This document shows, piece by piece, positions 35,938 to 44,731 of a stretch of DNA of 53,343 bases (position 1 is the first letter of the stretch; each line of letters begins with the position of its first letter). This DNA comes from Sphingomonas sp. A2-49 (GTDB lineage Bacteria > Pseudomonadota > Alphaproteobacteria > Sphingomonadales > Sphingomonadaceae). The notes beneath the pieces were generated by a model. That model saw only the letters and a program-made list of their open reading frames with translations, was not told where the DNA came from and did no database searches. Made by a program: the position numbers and the translations under genes. The stretch spans positions 1-53,343 of the forward strand of contig NZ_JAJLPA010000025.1 in NCBI RefSeq assembly GCF_025548555.1, given 5' to 3'.

Positions 35938-37422
35938 ATGGCCACGAAGAACGCCGAAGCCTATGCGGCCGTCTCGAAGACCTACGAATGGGGCTTCTCG
36001 TCCGACATCGAACAGGACTTCGCCCCGAAGGGCCTGAACGAGGATACCGTCCGCTACATCAGCGCCAAGAAGGGCGAGCCCGCATGGATGCTCGACTGGC
36101 GGCTGAAGGCGTTCCGCCTGTGGCAGACGATGGAGGCGCCGGACTGGGCCAAGCTCAAAGTGCCGCCGATCGACTATCAGGACGCCTATTATTACGCCGA
36201 GCCCAAGGCGAAGCCCAAGCTCGGGTCGCTGGACGAGGTCGATCCGGAGATCCTGCGCGTCTACGAAAAGCTCGGCATCCCGATCGCCGAGCAGAAGATG
36301 CTGGCCGGGGTCGAGGACCTCGATGCGGAGGGCAATCCGAAGCGCCGCGTCGCGGTGGATGCGGTGTTCGACAGCGTCAGCGTCGCCACCACGTTCCGCA
36401 AGGAGCTGGAGGCCGCGGGCGTCATCTTCCGCTCGATCAGCGAGGCGATCAAGGAATATCCCGACCTCGTCCGCAAGTGGCTGGGCAAGGTCGTGCCGCA
36501 GCGCGACAATTACTTTGCGACGCTGAACAGTGCGGTCTTCTCGGATGGCACGTTCGTCTACATTCCGGAGGGCGTGCGCTGCCCGATGGAGCTGTCGACC
36601 TATTTCCGCATCAACGCGGAGAACACCGGCCAGTTCGAACGGACGCTGATCGTCGCCGACAAGGGCAGCTACGTCAGCTACCTCGAAGGCTGCACCGCGC
36701 CGATGCGCGACGAGAACCAGCTCCACGCCGCGGTGGTGGAACTGGTCGCGATGGACGATGCCGAGATCAAGTACAGCACGGTCCAGAACTGGTATCCGGG
36801 CGACGAGAACGGCAAGGGCGGCATCTACAATTTCGTCACCAAGCGCGCGCTGTGCCAGGGCAAGAACAGCAAGGTGTCGTGGACGCAGGTCGAAACCGGC
36901 AGCGCGATCACCTGGAAATACCCGTCCTGCGTGCTCGCGGGCGAGAACAGCGTCGGCGAATTCTATTCGGTCGCGGTGACCAACAATCGCCAGCAGGCGG
37001 ATACCGGCACCAAGATGATCCACCTCGGCAAGGGCTCGCGCTCGACGATCGTGTCCAAGGGGATCAGCGCCGGCCGCTCCGACAACACCTACCGTGGCCT
37101 CGTCCGCGTCGGCCCGAGCGCGGAGAACGTCCGCAACTTCACGCAATGCGACAGCCTGCTCCTGGGCGACCAGTGCGGCGCGCATACCGTGCCCTATATC
37201 GAGGTGAAGAACCCCAGCGCGCAGATCGAGCACGAGGCGACGACGTCGAAGATCAGCGAGGACCAGTTGTTCTACGCGATGTCGCGCGGGCTCGATCAGG
37301 AGGCGGCCGTCGCGCTGATCGTCAACGGCTTCGCCCGCGAGGTGCTGAAGCAGCTGCCGATGGAATTCGCGGTCGAGGCGCAGAAGCTGCTCGGGATTTC
37401 GCTGGAGGGCAGCGTCGGGTGA
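35938..37422 (+). CDS. sufB: Fe-S cluster assembly protein SufB
   Basis: A 494-residue scaffold subunit of the SufBC2D complex. Typical blocks are present: [20 protein letters not shown] at the N-terminus, [42 protein letters not shown] and the C-terminal [17 protein letters not shown] followed by [16 protein letters not shown]. It assembles [4Fe-4S] clusters in the cytosol. The spacer before sufC is filled by an inverted repeat. Confidence 0.97.
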   Translation: MATKNAEAYAAVSKTYEWGFSSDIEQDFAPKGLNEDTVRYISAKKGEPAWMLDWRLKAFRLWQTMEAPDWAKLKVPPIDYQDAYYYAEPKAKPKLGSLDEVDPEILRVYEKLGIPIAEQKMLAGVEDLDAEGNPKRRVAVDAVFDSVSVATTFRKELEAAGVIFRSISEAIKEYPDLVRKWLGKVVPQRDNYFATLNSAVFSDGTFVYIPEGVRCPMELSTYFRINAENTGQFERTLIVADKGSYVSYLEGCTAPMRDENQLHAAVVELVAMDDAEIKYSTVQNWYPGDENGKGGIYNFVTKRALCQGKNSKVSWTQVETGSAITWKYPSCVLAGENSVGEFYSVAVTNNRQQADTGTKMIHLGKGSRSTIVSKGISAGRSDNTYRGLVRVGPSAENVRNFTQCDSLLLGDQCGAHTVPYIEVKNPSAQIEHEATTSKISEDQLFYAMSRGLDQEAAVALIVNGFAREVLKQLPMEFAVEAQKLLGISLEGSVG

Positions 37423-37428
37423 TTGTCG

Positions 37429-37531
37429 AGCCCCTCCCTACAGGGGAGGGGTCGTGGTGGGGGATGCGGCCGGTGATCTTGGTGAGACACGCCTCATCCC
37501 CCAAACCCCTCTTCTGATGGGGAGGGGCTAA
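37429..37531. repeat. Nested inverted repeat in sufB-sufC spacer
   Basis: CCCCTCCC/GGGAGGGG hairpin (37431-37451), an inner GGGGGATG/CATCCCCC pair, and a distal CCCCTC...GAGGGG pair. It is a G/C-skewed palindromic element of a different type from the neighbouring spacers. Confidence 0.7.
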
Positions 37532-37539
37532 AAGGAAGA

Positions 37540-38286
37540 ATGATGCTCAAGATTGAAAACCTCCACGCCGAGATCGACGGCAAGCCGATCCTCAAGGGCC
37601 TCTCGCTCACCGTCAACGCGGGCGAGATCCATGCGATCATGGGGCCGAACGGCGCGGGCAAGTCGACGCTCGGCTACGTGCTCGGCGGTCGTCCCGGCTA
37701 CGAGGTGACCGAAGGCTCCGTGACGTTCGACGGGCGGGATCTGCTGGAACTCGCTCCCAACGAGCGCGCCGCGGCGGGCGTGTTCCTCGGCTTTCAGTAT
37801 CCGGTCGAGATTCCCGGCGTCAGCAACGTCCAGTTCCTGCGCGAGGCGCTCAACGCCCAGCGCGCGACGCGCGACGAAAAGCCGCTGTCCGGGGCGGAGT
37901 TCCTGAAGCTCGCCCGCGAGGAGGCACGCAAGCTCGACATGGATGCCGAGATGCTCAAGCGCCCCGTCAACGTCGGCTTTTCCGGCGGCGAAAAGAAGCG
38001 CAACGAGATGGTGCAGATGGGCGTCGTCGACCCCAGGTTCGCGATCCTCGACGAAACCGACAGCGGGCTCGACATCGACGCGCTTCGCATCGTCGGCGAC
38101 GGCATCAACCGGATCATGCGCGCACCCGACAAGGCGGTGCTGCTCATCACGCATTACCAGCGCCTGCTCGATTACGTGCAGCCCGACTTCGTCCATGTCT
38201 TGGCGGACGGCCGCATCGTCCGGTCCGGCGGCGCCGAACTGGCGCACGCGCTGGAGCGCGAGGGCTATGCGGGGGTGGCGGCGTGA
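37540..38286 (+). CDS. sufC: Fe-S cluster assembly ATPase SufC
   Basis: A 248-residue ABC ATPase without a membrane domain. Walker A GPNGAGKST, Q-loop LGFQYPVEIPGVSN, signature FSGGEKKRNE, Walker B FAILDETDSGLDIDAL and the switch histidine in LLITHYQRLL are all present. It powers conformational change in SufBC2D. AGGAA precedes the ATG; the second Met two codons in may also be used. Confidence 0.97.
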   Translation: MMLKIENLHAEIDGKPILKGLSLTVNAGEIHAIMGPNGAGKSTLGYVLGGRPGYEVTEGSVTFDGRDLLELAPNERAAAGVFLGFQYPVEIPGVSNVQFLREALNAQRATRDEKPLSGAEFLKLAREEARKLDMDAEMLKRPVNVGFSGGEKKRNEMVQMGVVDPRFAILDETDSGLDIDALRIVGDGINRIMRAPDKAVLLITHYQRLLDYVQPDFVHVLADGRIVRSGGAELAHALEREGYAGVAA

Positions 38287-38291
38287 TCCCG

Positions 38292-38570
38292 GTTCACGCG
38301 AAGGCGCGAAGGCGCGATGAGGGTGCGCGCGGGGCGTTTGGCTCGCGTCGTCGCGCCGTTGTTTTGGTTCGCGCGGAGGCGCGGAGGCGCGGAGGGAGCG
38401 TCGCGCGGACGATGCTCCCGCGGATCGTCGCCCATGATGTCGATGCGCTGACGCGCGCGCCCGCGGAAAGCGCCGCAGGCTCCATCCCCTCTCTGCTTCT
38501 TCTCCGCGCCTCCGCGCCTCCGCGTGAACAGAAATGTCCTTCCCTTCGCGCCTTCGCGTCTTCGCGTGAA
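38292..38570. repeat. Nested inverted repeats in sufC-sufD spacer
   Basis: The outer arms, TTCACGCGAAGGCGCGAAGG type (38292-38316) and its complement ending TCTTCGCGTGAAAC (38545-38571), enclose inner arms of GCGCGGAGGCGCGGAGGCGC type (38366-38397) and the complement at 38501-38529. The spacer of about 300 bp holds no gene. A related word occurs at 19061-19171. Confidence 0.8.
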
Positions 38571-38590
38571 ACCCATCAGAGCCCCGCCGC

Positions 38591-39655
38591 ATGACCGACG
38601 TCCTCGACCTGCCGACCACCCGCGACGAGGCGTTCCGCTGGGCCGACATGCCCGCGCTCGAAGCCGCACGCGCGCTGCCCGCGACGACCGCGCCGATCCC
38701 CGAACCGATCCTCGCCGATGCCATCCGGCTGGTTTTTGCGGACGGTGTTCTGGTCGATGAGCCGACGGGCCTCCCGATCGCATCGACGACGCTGGCCAGC
38801 GACCACCCGCTCGGCCGCCATGCGGCGGGGGAGGGCCACGCGATCACGCTCGCCGGGCGGAGCATCACGACGATCGAGATCCTCCGCGCCAGCACCGGCG
38901 GCGACTGTCATGCGCCCCTGACGATCACCCTCGGCGAGGATGCCGTCCTGACGCTGGTCGAAAGCTTCACCGGCGCCGGCTGGAGCAACACGCTCACCCG
39001 GTTCGACCTCGGCAGGGGGGCGCGCGTCATGCGCGCCGTCCGCATCGTCCAGGACGCCGGCTTCGTCTCGACCCGCGACGAGGTCGCGATCGCCGAGGCC
39101 GCCAGCTTCGTCAGCGTCGCGCTCGGCGCCACCGGCGCGGGCACGCGGCTCGATGCGGCGCTGACGCTCAACGGCGACGGCGCCTATGCGGAACTCGGCG
39201 GCGCGCTGCTGACCCGCGACGACCAGCGGCAGGAATGCGCGGTGCGCGTCCGGCATGCGGCGCCCAACGGCCAGTCGCACCAATTGTGGCGCGCGGTCGC
39301 CGCCGACCGCTCGACCGCCAGCCTCGCCGCCGCGGTCGAGGTCGCGCGCGACGCGCAGAAGACCGACGGCGAACAGAGCCTGCGCGGCCTGCTTCTGCAA
39401 CGCACCGCGACGGTGAACCTGAAGCCCGAGCTGGAAATCTTCGCCGACGACGTGAAGTGCGCGCACGGCGCGACGATCGGCGAACTCGACGCGCGCGCGC
39501 TGTTCTACATGCAGAGCCGCGGCATCCCTGCGGCGCGCGCCAAGGCGCTGCTGACGCGCGCCTTCGTGGCGGACGCGCTCGATCGCATCGCCGACGAGAC
39601 GGTACGCGCCGCGTTCGTCGCGGACGCGGACGCATGGCTGGAGCAGGCATTGTGA
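38591..39655 (+). CDS. sufD: Fe-S cluster assembly protein SufD
   Basis: A 354-residue paralogue of SufB that pairs with it in SufBC2D and is needed for iron acquisition. The C-terminal core contains ALLTRDDQRQECAVRVRHAAPNG, EIFADDVKCAHGATIGELDAR and LFYMQSRGIPAARAKALLTR, the standard SufD signatures. The N-terminal portion is less conserved and shorter than in E. coli, which is usual for alphaproteobacteria. Confidence 0.95.
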   Translation: MTDVLDLPTTRDEAFRWADMPALEAARALPATTAPIPEPILADAIRLVFADGVLVDEPTGLPIASTTLASDHPLGRHAAGEGHAITLAGRSITTIEILRASTGGDCHAPLTITLGEDAVLTLVESFTGAGWSNTLTRFDLGRGARVMRAVRIVQDAGFVSTRDEVAIAEAASFVSVALGATGAGTRLDAALTLNGDGAYAELGGALLTRDDQRQECAVRVRHAAPNGQSHQLWRAVAADRSTASLAAAVEVARDAQKTDGEQSLRGLLLQRTATVNLKPELEIFADDVKCAHGATIGELDARALFYMQSRGIPAARAKALLTRAFVADALDRIADETVRAAFVADADAWLEQAL

Positions 39656-39665
39656 CGGTAGCGAC

Positions 39666-39805
39666 CGCCATCCTCCCCGGCGCCGGGAGGGGAACCGCGA
39701 CGCGTAGCGACGTGGTGGAGGGTGGGCTCCACCCACGGCATCGTTCGCGGCGGTCCCCCTCCACCAGCGTCGCTGGTCCCCCTCCCCGTGCCGGGGAGGA
39801 TGGCG
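39666..39805. repeat. Nested inverted repeat in sufD-sufS spacer
   Basis: Perfect 15-bp arms CGCCATCCTCCCCGG (39666-39680) and CCGGGGAGGATGGCG (39791-39805) enclose further inverted pairs (GGTGGAGGG with CCCTCCACC). The whole element can form a long cruciform. There is no gene inside. Confidence 0.85.
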
Positions 39806-39848
39806 ACGGCGCGCGCATCGTACACCCCCGCCCTTCGCAGGCCAGCGC

Positions 39849-41057
39849 ATGACCACCACCGGATCCCCCCTCGACCGCATCGCCGACTTTCCCGCGATTC
39901 CGGACGGCTGGGCGTATCTCGACACCGCCGCGACCGCGCAGAAGCCGCAGGTGGTGATCGACGCGATCACCCGCGGCTATGCCGAAACCTACGCCACGGT
40001 GCACCGCGGCGTGTACCAGCGCTCCGCCGACATGACGGTCGCCTATGAAGCCGCGCGTGCCAAGGTCGCGCGCTTCATCGGCGCGACCACACCCGATGAG
40101 ATCGTCTTCGTCCGCGGCGCGACGGAGGGCATCAATCTCGTCGCGCATTGCTGGGCGGCGACGCAGCTCGAGGCTGGCGACCGCATCCTGCTGTCGATGC
40201 TGGAGCACCACAGCAACATCGTGCCGTGGCAGATGGCGGCGGAGCGGGTCGGTGCGGCGATCGATGTCGTGCCGCTGACCGCGGATCATCGCATCGACCT
40301 CGACGCGATGGCCACGATGCTGACGCCGCGGCACAGGCTGGTCGCGCTCGCGCACGTCTCGAACGTCCTCGGTTCGGTGCTCGACGCCCGCCGTGCCACC
40401 GAACTGGCGCATGGCGTGGGGGCGAAGATCCTGCTCGACGGTTGCCAGGCGGTGCCGCGCATCCCGGTCGACGTCGCCGCGATCGGGTGCGACTTCTATG
40501 TCTTTTCCGGGCACAAGCTCTACGGGCCGACCGGGATCGGCGTGCTGTGGGGCCGCGGCGACCTGCTCGGCCAGATGCCTCCCTATCAGGGCGGCGGATC
40601 GATGATCGACCGCGTCACCTTCGCGAAGACGACCTATGCCCCGCCGCCGGGCCGGTTCGAGGCGGGGACGCCGCACATCGTCGGCGCGCTCGGCCTCGCC
40701 GCCGCGATCGACTATGTCGAGGGGATCGGCGTCGGGCGCATCCACGATCACGAGACCGCATTGGTCCGCGACGCCCGCGCCGCGCTGTCGTCGCTCAATT
40801 CGGTCCGCCTGTTCGGGCCGGAGGACAGCGCCGGCATCGTCAGCTTCGAGGTCCGGGGTGTGCATCCGCACGACGTCGGCACCATCTTGGACGAAGGCCG
40901 GGTGGCGATCCGTGCCGGCCACCATTGCGCGCAGCCGCTGATGGACGTGCTGGGCGTCGATGCGACCGCACGGGCGAGCTTCGCGGTCTATAACGGGCCG
41001 CAGGATATCGAGGCGCTGGTGAAGGGCGTCGAGCGAGTAGCGAGGATTTTCGGATGA
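39849..41057 (+). CDS. sufS: Cysteine desulfurase SufS
   Basis: A 402-residue PLP enzyme of the SufS/CsdA (group II) type. Key residues: H120 (LEHHSN), D197, the PLP lysine K223 in FSGHKLYGPTG, and the persulfide cysteine C360 in GHHCAQP. It delivers sulfur to SufB. Its stop overlaps the start of sufT (ATGA). No SufE or SufU partner is encoded nearby. Confidence 0.96.
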   Translation: MTTTGSPLDRIADFPAIPDGWAYLDTAATAQKPQVVIDAITRGYAETYATVHRGVYQRSADMTVAYEAARAKVARFIGATTPDEIVFVRGATEGINLVAHCWAATQLEAGDRILLSMLEHHSNIVPWQMAAERVGAAIDVVPLTADHRIDLDAMATMLTPRHRLVALAHVSNVLGSVLDARRATELAHGVGAKILLDGCQAVPRIPVDVAAIGCDFYVFSGHKLYGPTGIGVLWGRGDLLGQMPPYQGGGSMIDRVTFAKTTYAPPPGRFEAGTPHIVGALGLAAAIDYVEGIGVGRIHDHETALVRDARAALSSLNSVRLFGPEDSAGIVSFEVRGVHPHDVGTILDEGRVAIRAGHHCAQPLMDVLGVDATARASFAVYNGPQDIEALVKGVERVARIFG

Positions 41058-41512
41058 GCGATCGGTTTCGCGTCGAGGAAGTGGAGGCGGTCGCCCCGCC
41101 GCCACGTGCCCGCGTCGAGGATGGGGCAGGCGAGGCCCCCCGCGAGCGCGACTATCTGTCCGGTTTCCTCCGGCAGGCGCCACGTACGGATGCCCCCGGC
41201 GAGCCCGGCGGCGCGCTGTACGAGGCGGTGATCGATGCGCTGAAGGAAATCTACGACCCGGAAATCCCGGTCAACATCTACGATCTCGGCCTGATCTATG
41301 GTGTCGAGCTCAATGACGAGGGTCATGCGACGGTGATGATGACGCTCACCACGCCGCATTGCCCGGTTGCGGAATCGATGCCGGCGGAGGTCGAGATGCG
41401 CGTGGCGGCGGTGCCGGGAATCGCCTTCGCCGACGTCAATCTGGTCTGGGATCCGCCCTGGGATCCGCAGAAGATGTCCGACGATGCCAAGCTCGAACTG
41501 GGGATGCTGTGA
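41054..41512 (+). CDS. sufT: SUF system protein SufT (DUF59/MIP18)
   Basis: A 152-residue protein with an N-terminal disordered stretch of about 55 residues followed by the MIP18/DUF59 domain (LKEIYDPEIPVNIYDLGLIYGVEL and MTLTTPHCPVAESMPAEVE). Such proteins support [4Fe-4S] cluster maturation. The gene overlaps sufS by 4 bp and the next gene by 1 bp, which shows tight translational coupling. Confidence 0.93.
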   Translation: MSDRFRVEEVEAVAPPPRARVEDGAGEAPRERDYLSGFLRQAPRTDAPGEPGGALYEAVIDALKEIYDPEIPVNIYDLGLIYGVELNDEGHATVMMTLTTPHCPVAESMPAEVEMRVAAVPGIAFADVNLVWDPPWDPQKMSDDAKLELGML

Positions 41513-41865
41513 TGGCGACGACCCTGCGCCCGCGGCCCGCGCCGCTGATCCTGACCGCGTCGGCGGATGCGCGCATCGCCGACCTGATGGCGCGCGCGCC
41601 CGCGGGTGCCATCGGCGTCAAGCTGTCGACCCCGCGCCGCGGCTGTTCCGGCCTCGCCTATTCGGTCGACTATGTGACCGAGGCGAAGCCGTTCGACGAG
41701 CGGATCGAGACGCCGGGCGGCACCCTGTTCGTCGACGGCGGGTCGATCCTGTACCTCGTCGGATCGACGATGGACTGGGTCGAGGACGATTTCACCGCCG
41801 GGTTCGTCTTCGCCAACCCGAACGCCAAGGGCGCCTGCGGCTGCGGCGAAAGCTTTACGGTCTGA
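41512..41865 (+). CDS. sufA: A-type Fe-S carrier (SufA/HesB-IscA)
   Basis: A 117-residue HesB/IscA family protein with the three cluster-binding cysteines C45 (RRGCSGL), C109 and C111 (GACGCGESF). It carries clusters from the scaffold to targets. It starts at TGATG, overlapping the sufT stop by one base, and is the last gene of the suf operon before a hairpin. Confidence 0.95.
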   Translation: MATTLRPRPAPLILTASADARIADLMARAPAGAIGVKLSTPRRGCSGLAYSVDYVTEAKPFDERIETPGGTLFVDGGSILYLVGSTMDWVEDDFTAGFVFANPNAKGACGCGESFTV

Positions 41866-41874
41866 CGCCGTGAT

Positions 41875-41907
41875 CGTCGCGAGCGTAGCGCCGCTGCGCT
41901 CGCGACG
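41875..41907 (+). terminator. Hairpin at the end of the suf operon
   Basis: Perfect 11-bp arms CGTCGCGAGCG / CGCTCGCGACG with an 11-nt loop, 9 bp after the sufA stop. The words resemble the REP family at 30 kb, so it may double as a repeat. No T-tract. Confidence 0.55.
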
Positions 41908-41937
41908 GATAACGGCGGGGGCTGCCTGTGCGCCGTC

Positions 41938-43089
41938 CTACAGGGTCTTGCCGTAGACGGTGTAGACCTTGTTCACCTCGCTCTCGAGCGTCGTGGCGAT
42001 CGAGCGCATGCCCTGATTGTCTTCCAGGATCCACCCGATCTCGCCCCGGCTGGCGCCGTAATGCTCGACCGACGCGCGGCGGATATATTCGATCATCATG
42101 AAGGCGAGCTGGCTCGCCATCCGCGACGCCTGCAATTCCTTCACCACGCCCATCAGCGGCACGCGCATCGTTCGCACCTTGGGCTTGCGCAGCCACAGCA
42201 GCAGCTTGGCCCAGCCGAACGGCAGCAGCGATCCGCCCAGCGGCTTGATCGGTTCGTTGAGGTCGGGCAGCGTTATCATGAACGCGACCGGCCGGCCGTC
42301 GAGTTCGGCAATGCGGATCAGGTCGTTGAACACGATCGGCTTCAGCTTGACGCCGACGTCCTTGATCTCCGGCGGGGTGAGGGGGACGAACCCCCAATTG
42401 TCGCTCCACGCGTCATTGAGGATCGACAGGATGATCGCCGCCTCTTCCTCGAACCGGCGCTTGTCGACCTCGCGCACGACGATGCGCGGGTTGCTTTCGC
42501 CCGACTTGATGATCCGCTTGACGATCGGCGGGAATTCCTTGGTGATGTCCAGCTCGTAGGTGAACAGCTGCTTGGCCGGCTCGTAACCGGCGCGCTCGAT
42601 CCAGCCGCGATATTCGGGCTTGGCGTGCCCCATCATGATCGTCGGGGGATGGTCGAAGCCCTGGACGAGCAGTCCCGGCTCTTCCCAGATCGATTGCGAG
42701 ATCGGCCCCAGCGCGCGGGTCATGCCTTCGCCGCGCAGCCAGTCCTCCGCCTTGCCGAGCAGCGCGACGAAGACGTCCTCGCGCTCGGCGTCCATCAGCC
42801 CCCACTGGCCGACGCCGGGGCCGAAGCCCTGTGCGGCGGGCATGGTGAGCGCCAGCGTATCGATATGCGCGGAGATCCGGCCGACCACCCGGACGCCCTC
42901 GTGCGCCAGGAACAGCTGTACCTTCGCATGGCTGTACCAGCCGTTCTTCTCCGGCGTGATGAGCCCCAGCGCCTCGCCCATCAGCGGCGGCACCCAGTTC
43001 GGATCGTCGCGATACAGCCGGAACGGCAGGTCGACGAACGCCTTGCGCTCGCGCTTCGTGGTGACGGGCGTGATCGTCAGGTCGCTCAA
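41938..43089 (-). CDS. GNAT-fold acyltransferase, candidate ceramide synthase
   Basis: Set to start at TTG 43089 because GGGAGG lies 8 bp upstream; a GTG at 43125 has no ribosome site. The 383-residue protein carries the YRDDPNWVPPL segment seen in YghO-like proteins often misnamed as dATP pyrophosphohydrolases, then a GNAT-like centre (ALGPISQSIWEEPGLLVQGF, MMGHAKPEYRGWIERAGYEPAKQL) and a second GNAT-like half. Caulobacter bacterial ceramide synthase is a GNAT-superfamily protein near its SPT cluster; homology is suspected here but not proven. It is divergent from the desaturase. Confidence 0.7.
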   Translation of the reverse strand: MSDLTITPVTTKRERKAFVDLPFRLYRDDPNWVPPLMGEALGLITPEKNGWYSHAKVQLFLAHEGVRVVGRISAHIDTLALTMPAAQGFGPGVGQWGLMDAEREDVFVALLGKAEDWLRGEGMTRALGPISQSIWEEPGLLVQGFDHPPTIMMGHAKPEYRGWIERAGYEPAKQLFTYELDITKEFPPIVKRIIKSGESNPRIVVREVDKRRFEEEAAIILSILNDAWSDNWGFVPLTPPEIKDVGVKLKPIVFNDLIRIAELDGRPVAFMITLPDLNEPIKPLGGSLLPFGWAKLLLWLRKPKVRTMRVPLMGVVKELQASRMASQLAFMMIEYIRRASVEHYGASRGEIGWILEDNQGMRSIATTLESEVNKVYTVYGKTL

Positions 43090-43224
43090 AGTCTCGGCCT
43101 CCCTCTTGGCGGTGCGATCTAGCACGCCGCGCCGCCGATGCGAGTGACGATTCCGTCATCTGTGATCGGAACCTTGCGCGGCCACCGACTGTAAATGCCA
43201 TGCTGCCGCCACTATCTTGGGGCA

Positions 43225-44328
43225 ATGGACCACGTCATGGACAGCTCGTTGACCCTTTCCCGCGCGCCCGCCGCAGACGTTGTTGCGCGCGCGCCGCGCG
43301 AGCGGATCGCCGACGACAGGGCGATGCTGCGGACGGCCGCCGAACTGACGCGCGATCTCATCGCGCCGCGGCCCGGCATCTATTGGGCGGACCTGATCGC
43401 ATCCTCGATGGTCGGCTATGGCGCCCTCGCGGTCGCGGTCAGCGTGACCGGGGCGGGATGGGTCGTGCTCGCCGCGCTGGTATCGGCGCTGGCGCTGTAC
43501 CGTGCGCTGAGCTTCATCCACGAAGTCAGCCACATGAAGCACAGCGCACTGCCGCGCTTCCGCGGCCTGTGGAACGTGCTGGTCGGCGTGCCGATGCTGG
43601 TGCCGAGCTTCATGTACGAAGGCGTGCACAACCTTCACCACGCCAAGACGCGCTACGGCACGTCGGAGGATCCCGAATATCTGCCGCTCGCGCTGATGAA
43701 GCCGTGGACGCTGCCGGTGTTCGTCGTGGTCTCGGCGCTGGCCCCCGTCGGGCTGCTGATCCGCTATGCGATCCTCGCGCCCGTGTCGCTGCTGTCGCCC
43801 CGGCTGCGCACGGTCGTGATGGAGCGTTATTCGGCGCTCGCGATCAACCCGTCGTTCCGCCGCCGCGCGCCGGAGGGCGAGGCGCGGACGATGTGGAACC
43901 GGGTCGAGGCCGCCGCCAGCCTCTGGGCGATCGCCGTGGTGGCGCTGACCGCGACCGGCGTGTTCCCGCTGCGTGCGGTGCTGATCGGCCTTGCGATCGG
44001 ATCGGGCGTCGCCGTCGTCAACCAGGTCCGCACTTTGGTCGCACATCTGTGGGAGAATGACGGCGAACCCATGTCGGTGACCGCGCAATATCTCGATTCG
44101 GTCAACGTTCCCCCGCCGTCGCTGCTGCCGGCGCTCTGGGCGCCGGTCGGCCTGCGCTACCACGCGCTGCACCACCTGTTGCCGAGCCTGCCCTATCATG
44201 CGCTGGGCGAGGCGCATCGGCGCCTCAGCGCGGCGCTGGATCAGGCGTCGCCCTATCACCGCGCCAGCTATGCGGGCCTGCCGGGGCTGGTGAACAAGAT
44301 CGTCCGGAGCACCTTCGCGCCGCGCTGA
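43225..44328 (+). CDS. Membrane fatty acid desaturase
   Basis: A 367-residue integral membrane di-iron protein. The histidine boxes are H99/H103/H106 (HEVSHMKH), H135-H139 (HNLHH) and the distal HALHHLLPSLPYH near residue 315. Several hydrophobic segments flank the boxes. It introduces a double bond into acyl chains. ATG 43225 is chosen over the upstream GC-rich frame. Its divergent neighbour and the nearby sphingolipid genes suggest sphingolipid acyl or base chains as one option; phospholipid chains are the other. Confidence 0.88.
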   Translation: MDHVMDSSLTLSRAPAADVVARAPRERIADDRAMLRTAAELTRDLIAPRPGIYWADLIASSMVGYGALAVAVSVTGAGWVVLAALVSALALYRALSFIHEVSHMKHSALPRFRGLWNVLVGVPMLVPSFMYEGVHNLHHAKTRYGTSEDPEYLPLALMKPWTLPVFVVVSALAPVGLLIRYAILAPVSLLSPRLRTVVMERYSALAINPSFRRRAPEGEARTMWNRVEAAASLWAIAVVALTATGVFPLRAVLIGLAIGSGVAVVNQVRTLVAHLWENDGEPMSVTAQYLDSVNVPPPSLLPALWAPVGLRYHALHHLLPSLPYHALGEAHRRLSAALDQASPYHRASYAGLPGLVNKIVRSTFAPR

Positions 44329-44342
44329 TCCGCCGCGCCGGG

Positions 44343-44642
44343 TCAGACCCGGCGGATGCGGGCGAGAATGTCGGCGAGCGTGCCCCCGCCATAAGCGGCG
44401 TGCGCCTGCGCCGCGGTCATGCCGGTACGGCCGGTCTTGGCGGTGACGGCCGTCGCGAGCGGGACCGCCCTGGGCACGAGTACCGGGCGCATCACGCGTC
44501 CCGTATTGCGTCTGGCGGAGGCGGGCGCGGTCGTCGCGCCGGCGAGCGACTTGGCGAAATCCTGATCCGTGCCGGCCCGTGCCGTCGTCCCGGTCGGCGT
44601 GACCGGCGCGCCGCGCGCCGCGGCTGTCATCGACACGTCCAT
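44343..44642 (-). CDS. Small protein of unknown function (99 aa)
   Basis: A Thr/Ala/Arg-rich, mostly disordered-looking product with a more ordered C-terminus (MTAAQAHAAYGGGTLADILARI). GGAGAG lies 5 bp before the ATG. It follows lptG by 89 bp on the same strand and converges with the desaturase. No family is recognised. Confidence 0.55.
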   Translation of the reverse strand: MDVSMTAAARGAPVTPTGTTARAGTDQDFAKSLAGATTAPASARRNTGRVMRPVLVPRAVPLATAVTAKTGRTGMTAAQAHAAYGGGTLADILARIRRV

Positions 44643-44731
44643 CTTCGCTCTCCGCTACCCTCGTTCGCCGGAACGTCTAGCGGATCATGGTTAACGACGT
44701 GTCTATTTCGGACCGAAACCGCAACGGGCGA

